Origin: Romboutsia timonensis
Lineage (GTDB): Bacteria; Bacillota; Clostridia; Peptostreptococcales; Peptostreptococcaceae
Length of the DNA stretch: 64,000 bases
Reading direction: 5' to 3'
NCBI RefSeq assembly: GCF_900106845.1
Contig: NZ_LT629850.1
Span: 2,211,383 to 2,275,382 of the forward strand
Shown here: piece after piece, positions 36,439 to 46,781 of the stretch
Layout: each line of letters opens with the position of its first letter
Numbering within the stretch: position 1 is the first letter of the stretch
Position numbers and translations under genes: made by a program
Notes under the pieces: generated by a model
Told to the model about the DNA's origin: nothing
Databases searched by the model: none
Seen by the model: the letters and a program-made list of their open reading frames with translations, nothing else

Positions 36439-37113
36439 TTATATATTCTTAATTTGCCAATCAATAGGCTTTTTACCTAATTCAATTAATATTTCATTTA
36501 TTTTAGAGAAATGCTTACATCCAAAAAACCCTCTTCTTGCCGATAATGGACTTGGATGAGGAGCTTCTAAAATATAGTGCTTACTAGTATCTATAAGTGA
36601 TGTTTTCTTCCTTGCGTTTGCTCCCCATAAAACAAATATAACAGGGTCTGTTCTTTCACTCAACAATTCTATAATTCTGTCAGTAAAAGTTTCCCATCCT
36701 ATTCCTTTATGAGAATTAGCTTCATGAGCTCTTACTGTTAATGCAGTATTAAGAAGCAATACACCTTGATCAGACCAAGGTATCAAATATCCATTATTAG
36801 GTATAAAACAACCAATATCACTTTGTAGCTCTTTATATATATTTAGTAACGATGGCGGTATCGCTACATTTGGTTGTACCGAAAATGCCAATCCATGAGC
36901 TTGATTTTCTCCATGGTATGGATCTTGTCCTAATATTAATACTTTTGTATCTTTATAAGACGTACGCTTTAAGGCTTCAAATATATTATTCATATTTGGA
37001 TATATGGTTTTAGTCCTATACTCTTTCTTTAGAAATTCTCTTAATTCTAAGTAGTATGGCTTTTCAAATTCATCAGATAAAATCTCATCCCAATCATTAC
37101 CTAGCTTGACCAT
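36439..37113 (-). CDS. ung: Uracil-DNA glycosylase
   Basis: Family 1 UDG, removing uracil from DNA. Catalytic motif LGQDPYHG with Asp64 and His67, the [16 protein letters not shown] stretch and the DNA-intercalating [13 protein letters not shown] near the C-terminus. Length 224 is normal. It follows selB by 15 bases and ends the selD-selA-selB-ung run. Confidence 0.96.
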   Translation of the reverse strand: MVKLGNDWDEILSDEFEKPYYLELREFLKKEYRTKTIYPNMNNIFEALKRTSYKDTKVLILGQDPYHGENQAHGLAFSVQPNVAIPPSLLNIYKELQSDIGCFIPNNGYLIPWSDQGVLLLNTALTVRAHEANSHKGIGWETFTDRIIELLSERTDPVIFVLWGANARKKTSLIDTSKHYILEAPHPSPLSARRGFFGCKHFSKINEILIELGKKPIDWQIKNI

Positions 37114-37128
37114 AATATCACCTTCCTT

Positions 37129-39015
37129 TTATTTATTATATAAAGTTCTTTTATTATCATCTCTTTTTGTTATTTTATTTCTATCAAAATTTTCTAATAT
37201 AATCATACAATTCTTTCTACTTGAATTTAACATATCTCTATATTGACCTAGTGTTATCTCTCCAAATTCTTCTAAGTACTTTATTAAATTTATCTTTATT
37301 TCTTCATAAATTTCTTTATCCATTATATATGTATCATCTAATTTTTCTATATCTTTTCCTATCATATACTCTAAGACTTCTTCATAATATTTATTTTCAC
37401 ATATATCCTTTATATTTAGTATAGTTAATACTTCAGGCAATTTTAATTTTTTTTGTATGTTATCCTTTATTTCTTTTTGCTTATCATTTAATACTACTTC
37501 AAAATCATAAATTGATACTAAATTTTCATTTATCTTTATAACTTTTTCATTTTGTAATTTCTCAAGTAGTATATCCACTTCTTTTGTTTTAAATTTGCTT
37601 TCAACCTTAGATCTTACTTCTTCCTTTAATACACCACTTCTAAGTCTATACTTTTTATGATATGTAGTTAAAAGCTCTACTATTAATTTTTTTAAATTTT
37701 CATATTGATTTGTATGTACATATATATTATTTATATTTACAACTTTATTTTCTTTTATTAACTTATCTATAGTATTTATAACAAGCTCTTCATTTTCTCC
37801 AGTATAACTCATTATATCTTTTAATGTTTTATATGATTTCAAATTATTTTTAAGATACTGTTCTAATATATCTTCAAGTTCTCCTTTTTCTTTTATTTTA
37901 AGAGAACTTATAACATTTTCATCAAACTTTTTATGTTTCTTAGGCTTCGTATCTATAATAATTCCCCCACCTATAGTTTCAAGTGGTGAGTAATTTCTAA
38001 GTACGAAATTATCTAATTTTTTAGCTACTATACTCTCTTCTAATCTAAGTTGTGCATAACAGCTTTCTCCAGATTTAGTAATCTCTTTATCTAGCGGAAC
38101 CACCCTACACAATATTTCTCTAGCTCCATGATAAAGCCTTAATCTATCCCAATGTTTTAAATTTTTATTAGTGTGTTTAACTAAAGATAATTTAACATCT
38201 AACATCATAGATTCTTCTAAAGAGTTTGGTGCCGCTAAAACATCTCCTCTTTTTAATTCTTCAACTTTTATATTAGATATATTTATAGCTGTTCTTTGAC
38301 CTGCATATGCAGTTTCAACACTTTGTCCATGAACTTGTATACTTCTTATCTTTGTTTTTAAGTTATTAGGATAAATAACTAAGTCATCATCTATGCTTAT
38401 TTTTCCTTCTAGTAATGTTCCTGTAACAACTGTACCAAATCCTTTTACAGAAAATACTCTATCTATATTAAGTCTAGCTGGTGAGTTTTCATTTTTATCA
38501 TCTATATCATTACTCATATCATCTATTTTTTTAACAAGATTATTTATTCCATTTCTTGATATTGAGTCTACTTCTACAATTTCTGCATTATCTAAAAAAG
38601 TGCCTTTAGTTTTTTCTCTAATATCATCCTTAACAAGTTCTATAAACTCATTGTCAACCACATCACATTTTGTAAGTACTATAATTCCTTTTTTCACATT
38701 TAAAAAAGATAATATATCTAAATGCTCAATAGTCTGTGGCATAACACCTTCATCACCAGCTACTACAAATAGTACAATATCTATTCCAGCTGCTCCTGCT
38801 AACATATTTTTTATAAACTTTTCATGACCTGGTACATCAACTATACCTGCCCTTTTATTGCTTGGTAAATCAAAATATGTAAATCCAAGATTTATAGATA
38901 TACCCCTTCTTTTTTCTTCTTCTAGGGTATCTGTTTCTCTTCCTGTAAGCGCTTTTATTAACGTTGTCTTTCCATGGTCTATATGACCTGCTGTTCCTAT
39001 TATTACATTTTTCAT
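37129..39015 (-). CDS. selB: Selenocysteine-specific elongation factor SelB
   Basis: GTPase that delivers Sec-tRNA to UGA codons marked by a SECIS hairpin. The N-terminal EF-Tu-like part has GTAGHIDHGKTTL, DVPGHEKFIKNM and TKCD; the C-terminal 250 residues are winged-helix repeats that bind SECIS RNA. Length 628 is typical. It is 23 bases downstream of selA. Confidence 0.96.
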   Translation of the reverse strand: MKNVIIGTAGHIDHGKTTLIKALTGRETDTLEEEKRRGISINLGFTYFDLPSNKRAGIVDVPGHEKFIKNMLAGAAGIDIVLFVVAGDEGVMPQTIEHLDILSFLNVKKGIIVLTKCDVVDNEFIELVKDDIREKTKGTFLDNAEIVEVDSISRNGINNLVKKIDDMSNDIDDKNENSPARLNIDRVFSVKGFGTVVTGTLLEGKISIDDDLVIYPNNLKTKIRSIQVHGQSVETAYAGQRTAINISNIKVEELKRGDVLAAPNSLEESMMLDVKLSLVKHTNKNLKHWDRLRLYHGAREILCRVVPLDKEITKSGESCYAQLRLEESIVAKKLDNFVLRNYSPLETIGGGIIIDTKPKKHKKFDENVISSLKIKEKGELEDILEQYLKNNLKSYKTLKDIMSYTGENEELVINTIDKLIKENKVVNINNIYVHTNQYENLKKLIVELLTTYHKKYRLRSGVLKEEVRSKVESKFKTKEVDILLEKLQNEKVIKINENLVSIYDFEVVLNDKQKEIKDNIQKKLKLPEVLTILNIKDICENKYYEEVLEYMIGKDIEKLDDTYIMDKEIYEEIKINLIKYLEEFGEITLGQYRDMLNSSRKNCMIILENFDRNKITKRDDNKRTLYNK

Positions 39016-39038
39016 ATGCTGCCCCCTAGTTAAAGTTA

Positions 39039-40439
39039 TTAATTTAACACCTTTTTTAACTCATTAGCTATAATTTCAAATTCTTCTTCAAATATAGTTC
39101 TTACATCTAATATATATTTATTGTCATATATTCTCGCTATTATATGTGAATTGCTTAATCTCAATTTCTTTTCTAAAGATGACACACTCATATTTTTAGG
39201 GGTTATAGCTACTACTTTTGTTTTTATTGTTTCTAATGGCATAGAGCCTCCACCTACTTGAGATAGTCCATCTTCTATAAAAATATTAGCATCTATATTT
39301 TTGTCAATTATTTTATCATATAAACACTTAGTTTTTTCCTCTAGTTCTGATATCTTATAAGTTAACATTCTAAGGGTAGGTATTTCCTTTATTGCTTTTT
39401 CTTCATCTAAATACATTCTAAGAGTAGCTTCAAGTGCACAAATAGTAAGTTTATCAACTCTTAAAGCTCTTGTAAGCTGATTTTTTTTCATTTTATCTAT
39501 GTACTCTTTTTTACCAACAATTATACCAGCTTGAGGTCCTCCAAGCATTTTGTCCCCACTAAATGTAACTATATCTGCTCCATTTTTTAAAGAGTCTAAT
39601 ACTGTTGGTTCATAAGACAATCCATATTTAGACAAATCTATAAATACCCCACTACCTAAATCTTCTATAACAGGTAAATTATATTTTTCACCTAGCTTTT
39701 TTAATTCTCTTATCTCTACACTTTCTGTAAATCCTAATATTTTATAGTTGCTAGTGTGAACCTTCATTAAAACACCTGTTTCTTCATTTATAGCCTCCTC
39801 ATAGTCATTTAAATGAGTTTTATTTGTAGCTCCTACATCTACTAGCTTAGCTCCACTAAGTTCCATTATACTTGGTATTCTAAAAGAACCTCCAACTTCA
39901 ACAAGTTCTCCTCTTGAAACTATCGCTTCCTTACTTTTAGCTAAAGTACTTAAAACAAGAAGAACTGCTGCTGCGTTGTTATTAACTACTAAAACATCTT
40001 CTGCATTTGTAATTCTTTTTATAGTTTCGGTTAGATGAGAATATCTAGAGCCTCTTTCTCCTTTATCTATATCATACTCTAAATTAGAATATCTAAATGC
40101 TGTATTTAGTACTTCATTTTTTATGCTTTCACTAAGTAAAGACCTACCTAAATTAGTATGTATAACTACACCTGTAGCATTTATAACTTTTTTTAACGAT
40201 AATTCATATTTTAACCGAACTCTGCATATTGTATCATTTACTATGTCATCAATAGAAATATCAAAATCATGTATATTTTCTTTTAAGTTTATTATACTTT
40301 TTCTATTAACATCTATAGCTTCTCTAATACCTTCTATTACTAAATCTCTCGGGTATTCAGATATAATATTTACTATTTTACTATCTCCTAAAACCTCATC
40401 TACTGAAGGTAATTTAGAAAATAACTTTCTCTTATCCAA
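39039..40439 (-). CDS. selA: L-seryl-tRNA(Sec) selenium transferase SelA
   Basis: PLP enzyme that converts Ser-tRNA(Sec) to Sec-tRNA(Sec) using selenophosphate. The start (M)[32 protein letters not shown] and the PLP-lysine motif [13 protein letters not shown] are diagnostic. I prefer the TTG at 40439, which matches the family N-terminus; an in-frame GTG nine bases up is possible. Length about 466. It stands between selD and selB. Confidence 0.95.
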   Translation of the reverse strand: MDKRKLFSKLPSVDEVLGDSKIVNIISEYPRDLVIEGIREAIDVNRKSIINLKENIHDFDISIDDIVNDTICRVRLKYELSLKKVINATGVVIHTNLGRSLLSESIKNEVLNTAFRYSNLEYDIDKGERGSRYSHLTETIKRITNAEDVLVVNNNAAAVLLVLSTLAKSKEAIVSRGELVEVGGSFRIPSIMELSGAKLVDVGATNKTHLNDYEEAINEETGVLMKVHTSNYKILGFTESVEIRELKKLGEKYNLPVIEDLGSGVFIDLSKYGLSYEPTVLDSLKNGADIVTFSGDKMLGGPQAGIIVGKKEYIDKMKKNQLTRALRVDKLTICALEATLRMYLDEEKAIKEIPTLRMLTYKISELEEKTKCLYDKIIDKNIDANIFIEDGLSQVGGGSMPLETIKTKVVAITPKNMSVSSLEKKLRLSNSHIIARIYDNKYILDVRTIFEEEFEIIANELKKVLN

Positions 40440-40595
40440 TATAATCACTCTTTCTATGTTTGTTTGTATTTATCATCTATATTTTATAATTTACCTATAT
40501 AGTTAATGAGTTAAACTAAATTTAATATATTAAGTTTAATTTAACTTATTTTTTATTTATAAAATATATTATCTTAGTATATAAAAATACGGTTA

Positions 40596-41636
40596 TTATA
40601 TAACCGTAATATATTTCTCTTCTTTCTTTTTTACACTTCCTATTATTTTTGCTTCTATAGATCCATTTAATTTCATATCTTCAACTAATTTATCTGCTAA
40701 TTCTTCTTTTACTGATATTAAAAGTCCTCCTGATGTTTGCGGGTCATATAAAATATCTTCTATTGCTGTATCCACATCTATGATATTTACATCTCTAGAA
40801 ATGTATTCTTTATTTCTATACATTCCAGCGGGAATAATACCCATATTCGCCATATCAATAGCTCCATCTAATATAGGAACATCTTTTGAATTTATTTCTA
40901 TACTTACATTTGACGCCTTAGCCATTTCTAAAGCATGACCAAGTAAACCAAATCCCGTTATATCTGTTACAGAATTTACTTTTATATAGTCAAAACTCTT
41001 AGCTGCATATTTATTTAAATGTACCATAACTTCTATAACCTTATCAGAAATTTCTTTTGAAACAAGATTTTCTTTCATAGCTGTATTTAATATACCTACA
41101 CCTATAGGCTTTGTTAGAATTAATTTATCACCAACTCTAGCTGTTGCATTTGACAATACTTTTTCAGGATGAACGATTCCTGATATAGAAAGACCGTATT
41201 TAGGCTCTTTATCATCTACAGTATGACCTCCTACTAAAAGAGCGCCACTTTCTTTAACTTTATCAAATCCACCTTTTAAAATTTCTGCTAATATATTCAT
41301 ATCATGACATGATGGAAAACATACTATATTCATTGCAACTATAGGCTTTCCTCCCATAGCATATACATCTGATAATGAATTAGCAGCTGCTATCTGCCCA
41401 AATATATAAGGATCATCTATCATTGGAGTAAAAAAGTCTAAAGTTTGAATTAATGCTGTTTCATCATTTAGTTTATAAACCGCTGCATCATCTGCAGTAT
41501 CTAAACCAACTAGCAAATTATTATTATTTTCATTTTTAGGAAGTTGTGATAATACTGAAGCCAGAACCTCTGGCCCAATTTTGGCTGCTCAACCACCTGA
41601 TGTCGTCATTTCTGTTAGTCTTTTTAATTTTTCCAC
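40596..41636 (-). CDS. selD: Selenide, water dikinase SelD, selenoprotein with in-frame UGA
   Basis: Makes selenophosphate from selenide and ATP. The frame from GTG 41636 reads (M)[24 protein letters not shown], where U is TGA at 41591-41589 (residue 16). This is exactly the active-site position that is Cys or Sec in SelD. After the TGA the frame continues to 40596 with [15 protein letters not shown] and [18 protein letters not shown], total 346 residues. A SECIS-like hairpin follows the TGA. AGGAGAGG lies upstream of the GTG. Software that stops at TGA would start the gene at an internal codon near 41516 and lose the active site. Confidence 0.95.
41560..41574 (-). promoter_or_regulatory. SECIS hairpin of selD
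   Basis: Minus strand GCCAGA-GGT-TCTGGC, a perfect 6-bp stem with a GGU apical loop that starts 20 bases after the UGA. Bacterial SECIS elements also present a G-G-U loop at about this distance, for SelB binding. Confidence 0.8.
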
Positions 41637-41725
41637 TATTACCTCTCCTCTCCCTAATTTATACATTACTTATAATAACATATTTTTTATACTTTATTAG
41701 AAATATTTCTTATCATTATAATCTA

Positions 41726-42382
41726 TTACTCTATGCTTATTAGAGTTTTTAGTTCTTCATATTTTTTATCACCTATACCATTTACATTTTTTATCTCCTC
41801 TATTGAGTTAAACTTTCCTTTTTCTTCTCTATAATTTACAATTTTATTAGCAGTAGCCTCTCCAATGCCTGGAAGTGTATCTAACTCTTGTATACTTGCT
41901 GTATTTATATTTATTAAATTATTTTTATTATTTAAATCATTCTCTATATCATTTTCAAATGTTTCACTATTATAACTTTCTAAATTATCACCTATTTTAG
42001 GTATTATATAATGAGATTCGTCTTTGAGCTTCATTGCTAAATTAACTTTGTTTAAATCTGCATTTTCTGTGGTTCCTCCTAATTCATTAACTGCATCAGA
42101 TAACCTTTTTTCAGCATCTATAGTAACAACTCCAGGATTTTTTACTTCTCCACTAATAAATACAGTTATAGTTTTTTTATTTATATTTTCTATTTTTATC
42201 TTTTCTTTCTCTTGGTTATCATTTTCATCAGATATATTATTAGATATAGATTCCTTTTCATGAACATCACTTTGACTAACAATATAAACATTATCTTTTA
42301 TATCTAAATTTTTGCTATCTATTACTTTATATATACTAAATAGTAATATCAGCACGAATATTATTATTTTCCATTTTTTCAT
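41726..42382 (-). CDS. comEA: ComEA-type DNA-binding protein (SLBB and helix-hairpin-helix)
   Basis: Membrane-anchored DNA receptor of competence, 218 residues. One N-terminal membrane helix (residues 4-20), a charged linker, an SLBB domain (about 72-130, VFISGEVKNPGVVTID) and a C-terminal helix-hairpin-helix pair (NINTASIQELDTLPGIGEATANKIV, split here by line only, and NVNGIGDKKYEEL). It pairs functionally with ComEC at 29807. Confidence 0.9.
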   Translation of the reverse strand: MKKWKIIIFVLILLFSIYKVIDSKNLDIKDNVYIVSQSDVHEKESISNNISDENDNQEKEKIKIENINKKTITVFISGEVKNPGVVTIDAEKRLSDAVNELGGTTENADLNKVNLAMKLKDESHYIIPKIGDNLESYNSETFENDIENDLNNKNNLININTASIQELDTLPGIGEATANKIVNYREEKGKFNSIEEIKNVNGIGDKKYEELKTLISIE

Positions 42383-42461
42383 TTCATCACCTCTCTATGT
42401 TTTGATTATTGACCAAAGTATGTTATACTAAAATATAATATTTTATTTTGGAGGTTATTTT

Positions 42462-43757
42462 ATGAAAAAATTTTTTTCATTTATACTTACACTTCTTATA
42501 ACCTTCTTGCCCGTTTTTAATATAAATAATTTATCATTTGCGGATAGTAAACCAAACTTAACTGCTGAGTATGCAGTATTAATGGACTACGAAACAGGAC
42601 AAGTTTTGTATAATAAAAATGGTTATAACAAGCTTTATCCAGCTTCGACTACTAAAGCATGGACAGCTTATGTCGTTTTAAAACATGTTAGTGATTTAAA
42701 TCAAGTAGTTGAGATAAAAGATTTACCTATTGTTGATGGGTCAAGTATGTACCTAAAAGAAGGTGAAGCATTTACAGTAAAAGAATTATTAGATGCATTG
42801 TTAATTCACTCATCTAATGACGTAGCTATGGTTTTAGCTAAATATGTAGGTGGTTCTGTAGAAAACTTTGTAAATATGATGAATAATGAAGCTAAAGCTA
42901 TAGGTGCTAAAAATACTCATTTTAACAATCCTCATGGATTACCAGATGAAAACCACTATACTACAGCTTACGATATGGCTCTTATGGCTAGAAAGGCTAT
43001 GGATAATGATATATTTAGAGATATAGTTAAAACTAAATCTGTTAAATATCCTGCTACAGAAGCTTATCCTTATGAAAGATACTTTGAAAATACTAATCAA
43101 TTTTTAACATCAAGATCTAAAATGGACTATAAAGGCCAACAAATAGATATTAAATATGATGTTGTGGATGGTATAAAAACAGGATATACCGATGCAGCTG
43201 GAAAATGTCTTTTATCTACTGGTATTAAAAATAATATAAGAGTTATTTCTGCCGTTTTTAAGTCTACTGTTAATGATTTATATCTTGACTCTAGAACTTT
43301 GCTAGACTATGGTTTTGATAATTTCTATGTTGAGACAATTGTCGACAAAAATGAGTTTATAAAAGATAAAAAAGTATTTTTAAGTAAAGAAAAAAAATTA
43401 ACTTATCAACCAGAAACTAATTATAGTGTTGTATTGCCTAACAATAGCAAAGCTGATGACTATTCAATAAAAACTAAATTAGATAATGTTAAGTTACCTA
43501 TAAATAAGGGTGATAAGGTAGGTACTTTAGAAGTTTATAAAAATAATAAACTAGAGAAAAGTATTGATTTAGTTGCTAAAAATGATGTAACTAGTGTATT
43601 TTCATCTTTGGCAAAAAATAAATTTTTATATAATGTATTAAAAGTACTTTTACTTATAGCTATATTAATTTTTATAGTATTATTTATACGTAAAGGTAAA
43701 AAAAGAAATAAAAAGAAAAATATTTACTCTAAAAATAGAAGACGTAGAAAGTATTAA
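42462..43757 (+). CDS. dacF: D-alanyl-D-alanine carboxypeptidase, DacF type
   Basis: Low-molecular-weight penicillin-binding protein that trims peptidoglycan stem peptides. Signal peptide (1-28), then the S11 peptidase motifs: STTK with Ser62 and Lys65, SSN near 117-119, and KTG in DGIKTGYTDAAGKC. A PBP5 C-terminal domain and a C-terminal membrane helix (about 393-412) with a Lys/Arg-rich tail follow. Length 431. It is divergent from comEA. GGAGG precedes the ATG. Confidence 0.92.
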   Translation: MKKFFSFILTLLITFLPVFNINNLSFADSKPNLTAEYAVLMDYETGQVLYNKNGYNKLYPASTTKAWTAYVVLKHVSDLNQVVEIKDLPIVDGSSMYLKEGEAFTVKELLDALLIHSSNDVAMVLAKYVGGSVENFVNMMNNEAKAIGAKNTHFNNPHGLPDENHYTTAYDMALMARKAMDNDIFRDIVKTKSVKYPATEAYPYERYFENTNQFLTSRSKMDYKGQQIDIKYDVVDGIKTGYTDAAGKCLLSTGIKNNIRVISAVFKSTVNDLYLDSRTLLDYGFDNFYVETIVDKNEFIKDKKVFLSKEKKLTYQPETNYSVVLPNNSKADDYSIKTKLDNVKLPINKGDKVGTLEVYKNNKLEKSIDLVAKNDVTSVFSSLAKNKFLYNVLKVLLLIAILIFIVLFIRKGKKRNKKKNIYSKNRRRRKY

Positions 43758-43786
43758 AAGCTATTGATTAATCAATAGCTTTTAAT
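43753..43786 (+). terminator. Terminator of dacF
   Basis: A 34-base palindrome on ATTAAAAGCTATTGATT including the stop codon. A second AT-rich hairpin (CAACATTTTATTTA / TAAATAAAATGTTG, 43809-43839) lies between it and the convergent CPBP gene. Confidence 0.75.
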
Positions 43787-43851
43787 ATTTTTTATCTATA
43801 GATTTTTTCAACATTTTATTTAATATAAATAAAATGTTGATTTATCCATCT

Positions 43852-44694
43852 TTAACTAGCTTTACTTATATTTATAAGTTTTGTATTTCTAATATACTTT
43901 ATCCCCTTCATAATAACATATGTACCTATCACAATATAAATAAATTTAAATATTAAACTTTCTGGAACTGGCACAAATGTAATTAAATTATTTATAAAAT
44001 GTGCAAAAATAGACAATTTCATAGATTTAGTATAACAGTAAATAAACCCTAAAATTATTCCTCCTATAAATGCATTAATTCCTTGAGGTATATTTAAATG
44101 CACTAATCCAAATACCATAGCTGAGTATATAATTGCTTTCTTTGAACTATTTTTATATTTATTTAATAAGCCATTTAATATAATTCCTCTAAATAGTAAC
44201 TCCTCAAATATAGGCGCCGTTATAAGAGTTTGAAAATACATTAAGAAACCAAATATAACGACTTCTATTGTCTCCGCATTATCAATAAAAAAATCTATAT
44301 CATCTTCAGATATAGGTCCTTCAAATTGTGATAATACATCAAATAAAATAGCTTCTCTAATTAAAATATAGCCTATTATAATTAAAAATACATATAAAAA
44401 ATCTTTATTATTAATTTTTACTTTTTTATCATTTATTTTAATTATATCTTTTTGTGTGTACTTTTTTCCTACCATTATTATAATAATCATATGTACAGGT
44501 ATTAGTATTATCCCAGCTATTATCATCACAGAACCAATAGAAGTATTTTCATCTATAAGAATCATAATAAATGTTAATAAAAAATTTATTATCCCTGGAA
44601 TTAAAGTAAACATTATTATAATAAATAGAGATCTTAATACTGATATTTCCTTTACTTCTACTTCATTTTCATATATTGATTTTAATATTTTCAT
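43852..44694 (-). CDS. CPBP family intramembrane metalloprotease
   Basis: A 280-residue membrane protein with about seven helices and the CPBP/Abi signature: EELLFRGIILNGLL, then MVFGLVHLNIPQG and IFAHFINNLITF, providing the two Glu, Arg and His residues of the proposed active site. Substrates are unknown; relatives act on CAAX-like or bacteriocin-related peptides. The ATG at 44694 has AGGGGAG upstream. Confidence 0.85.
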   Translation of the reverse strand: MKILKSIYENEVEVKEISVLRSLFIIIMFTLIPGIINFLLTFIMILIDENTSIGSVMIIAGIILIPVHMIIIIMVGKKYTQKDIIKINDKKVKINNKDFLYVFLIIIGYILIREAILFDVLSQFEGPISEDDIDFFIDNAETIEVVIFGFLMYFQTLITAPIFEELLFRGIILNGLLNKYKNSSKKAIIYSAMVFGLVHLNIPQGINAFIGGIILGFIYCYTKSMKLSIFAHFINNLITFVPVPESLIFKFIYIVIGTYVIMKGIKYIRNTKLINISKAS

Positions 44695-44845
44695 ATATCT
44701 CCCCTTAAGTTTTACATTGTATAAATTGATTTGTATATTCTTTAGCAGTTTAATTATATCAGAAGTATTATAATAAAAATATATCAATATTACTTTAGTT
44801 AATAACCTATCTATATATTTTTAGTTAATATAATTTAATTATAAT

Positions 44846-44877
44846 TAAAAAGCTAGTAATGTAATCATTACCAGCTA
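44846..44877 (-). terminator. Terminator of sdaAA
   Basis: Stem AGCTAGTAATG / CATTACCAGCT with one mismatch and a 4-base loop, followed on the minus strand by TTTTT. Confidence 0.75.
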
Positions 44878-44884
44878 TATAATA

Positions 44885-45766
44885 TTATCCAAATATTTTA
44901 TTAGTTAAAGAACATCCTGTGCAAGTTGCAGCAACTCCACCTAATGCAGTTTCTCTTAATTCCATTGGAAGAGTCTTACCTACTTTATACATAGCAGCTA
45001 CAGTCTCATCAAATGGTATTATGTTTAATATACCAGCTAAACATAATTCTGCTGATATTAAAGCATTTGCAACACCTATAGCATTTCTTCCTTGGCAAGG
45101 TACTTCAACAAGTCCAGCTATTGGGTCACATACTAATCCCATAACATTTTGTAAACAATGAGATGCAGCATGTACTGCTTGTTCTGGGCTTCCACCCATC
45201 ATTTCAACTACACCAGCTGATGCCATTGCAGCAGCAGCTCCAGTTTCAGCTTGACATCCACCTTCTGCTCCTGAAACAGTTGCATTTCTAGTTATTATAG
45301 CTCCTATAGCTGAAGCTGTAAATAATGCATCTATCATAGTTTCATCATCTATACCGTATTCTTTACCTATTGTAACTATAGCTCCTGGAAGTATACCACA
45401 AGAACCTGCTGTTGGTGCAGCAACTATAAGCCCCATAGAAGCATTAACTTCCATAGTTCCCATTGCAGCAGCCATAGCTTTATTCATTAAATCTCCACAA
45501 ACAGTCTTTGCAGATGAATTTCTGAAGTTAGTTAACTTCTTAGCTTCTCCACCTATAAGACCACCCATAGATTTTATATCTTCTTGAACTGCTTTTTCAA
45601 CAGCTTCTTTCATTATATTTAAACTTACTCTCATTTTATCTCTTACTTCTTCTTTTGATATTCCTGTAAGTTCTGCTTCTCTTTCTACACATAATTCATG
45701 TATAGTCATGTTTAATTCTTTACATTTTTCTAATAATTCTGCTCCACTTGTGAAATTATATTTCAT
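44885..45766 (-). CDS. sdaAA: L-serine dehydratase, iron-sulfur dependent, alpha subunit
   Basis: Catalytic subunit of the oxygen-sensitive [4Fe-4S] serine deaminase producing pyruvate and ammonia. Motifs: GLIVAAPTAGSCGILPGAI, SGAEGGCQAETGAA and HCLQNVMGLVCDPIAGLVEVPC, the last three with cluster cysteines. Length 293 is normal for the two-subunit form. It is 20 bases after sdaAB. Confidence 0.95.
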   Translation of the reverse strand: MKYNFTSGAELLEKCKELNMTIHELCVEREAELTGISKEEVRDKMRVSLNIMKEAVEKAVQEDIKSMGGLIGGEAKKLTNFRNSSAKTVCGDLMNKAMAAAMGTMEVNASMGLIVAAPTAGSCGILPGAIVTIGKEYGIDDETMIDALFTASAIGAIITRNATVSGAEGGCQAETGAAAAMASAGVVEMMGGSPEQAVHAASHCLQNVMGLVCDPIAGLVEVPCQGRNAIGVANALISAELCLAGILNIIPFDETVAAMYKVGKTLPMELRETALGGVAATCTGCSLTNKIFG

Positions 45767-45786
45767 TTTTGTCTCTCCTTCATTTA

Positions 45787-46461
45787 TTAGAATTTATCTA
45801 AAACTACTACCTTAGCTACTACTTCAAATTTTCTTAATTGATCTATTAAGCTTGACTCTAATTCATCCTCTGTTTCTATTGTCAAGAATGTGTATTCTGA
45901 CTTAGCCGGCTTATTAGTAGATATCATCGATATATTTTTATTGTTATGACCAAGTATTCCTGTTATAAATGCTATTGCACCAGGTATATCTTTTATTTCT
46001 AATACTACAGCACTTCTAGAACCATTAAAGTCAAGTGCTAAACCATCCATTTCAGTAAGCTTTATGTTTCCTCCACCTATAGAAGCACCCATTACTGTTG
46101 ATTTAGAGCCATCTTCTAATATCATTTCCATTTTTACTGTATTAGGATGAACGTTTTCTCCTAAGTTAGTTTTTATGAATTCAAACTTAACCCCTTGTTC
46201 TTTTGCTAATTCAAAAGAATACTTGATTCTAGCATCATCTGGATCGAACCCTAATATACCACCAACTAATGCCTTATCTGTACCATGACCTTTATAAGTT
46301 TCTGCAAATGATCCGTGAAGTAAAAAGTTTACTTCTTTTACTGGTTTTCCTGCTATTTTAGAAGCGCTCTTTCCAAGTCTTGCAGCTCCTGCAGTATGAG
46401 AACTTGATGGACCTATCATGTTAGGACCTACTATATCAAATACACTATAATCTTTAGCCAT
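45787..46461 (-). CDS. sdaAB: L-serine dehydratase, beta subunit
   Basis: Accessory/regulatory subunit of serine dehydratase, 224 residues. It begins MAKDYSVFDIVGPNMIGPSSS with HTAGAARLG next, and ends with an ACT domain (about 150-224, SAVVLEIKDIPGAIAFITG). The ATG at 46461 has AAAGAGGTAA upstream; the frame is open further up but that part crosses promoter sequence. First gene of the sdaAB-sdaAA operon. Confidence 0.94.
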   Translation of the reverse strand: MAKDYSVFDIVGPNMIGPSSSHTAGAARLGKSASKIAGKPVKEVNFLLHGSFAETYKGHGTDKALVGGILGFDPDDARIKYSFELAKEQGVKFEFIKTNLGENVHPNTVKMEMILEDGSKSTVMGASIGGGNIKLTEMDGLALDFNGSRSAVVLEIKDIPGAIAFITGILGHNNKNISMISTNKPAKSEYTFLTIETEDELESSLIDQLRKFEVVAKVVVLDKF

Positions 46462-46742
46462 TATATTACCTCTTTCTTGTCTAGTTGTATATAGAATTAA
46501 ACTTAAAATTTTATTTAAGTATTCTTTGCTATTATATATACCCATATAAATATATCTATAAAATGGTTTTCATTACATGTAATTAAAACTTAATTTTAAG
46601 ATATATTTATATTCATTTCATACATATCATTATATACTAAAATTCGACTTTGTGAAGTCTTATTTTAAAAAAATATATATTTTTTAATTTACTTTTTTGT
46701 ATTATTATGTATAAATCTTAATAAAAATATTTATACATTATT
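46462..46742. other. AT-rich gap between ridA and sdaAB
   Basis: Holds a probable sigma-A promoter for sdaAB on the minus strand: TTCACA (46656-46651), 16-base spacer, TATAAT (46634-46629). A small inverted repeat GACTT-CACA-AAGTC overlaps its -35 and could be an operator. The leader to sdaAB is about 165 bases without a riboswitch I recognise. No gene seen. Confidence 0.5.
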
Positions 46743-46776
46743 AAAAAATGGCCAGTATATAACTGACCATTTTTTA
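46743..46776 (-). terminator. Terminator of ridA
   Basis: Stem AAAAAATGGCCAGT / ACTGACCATTTTTT with one mismatch and a 5-base loop, six bases past the ridA stop. Confidence 0.8.
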
Positions 46777-46781
46777 TAAAA

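Noticed and set aside
40596..41516. selD starting at an internal codon after the TGA
   Set aside because: This would omit the catalytic Sec/Cys region; the frame through TGA gives the complete SelD N-terminus and has a proper start and SECIS hairpin.
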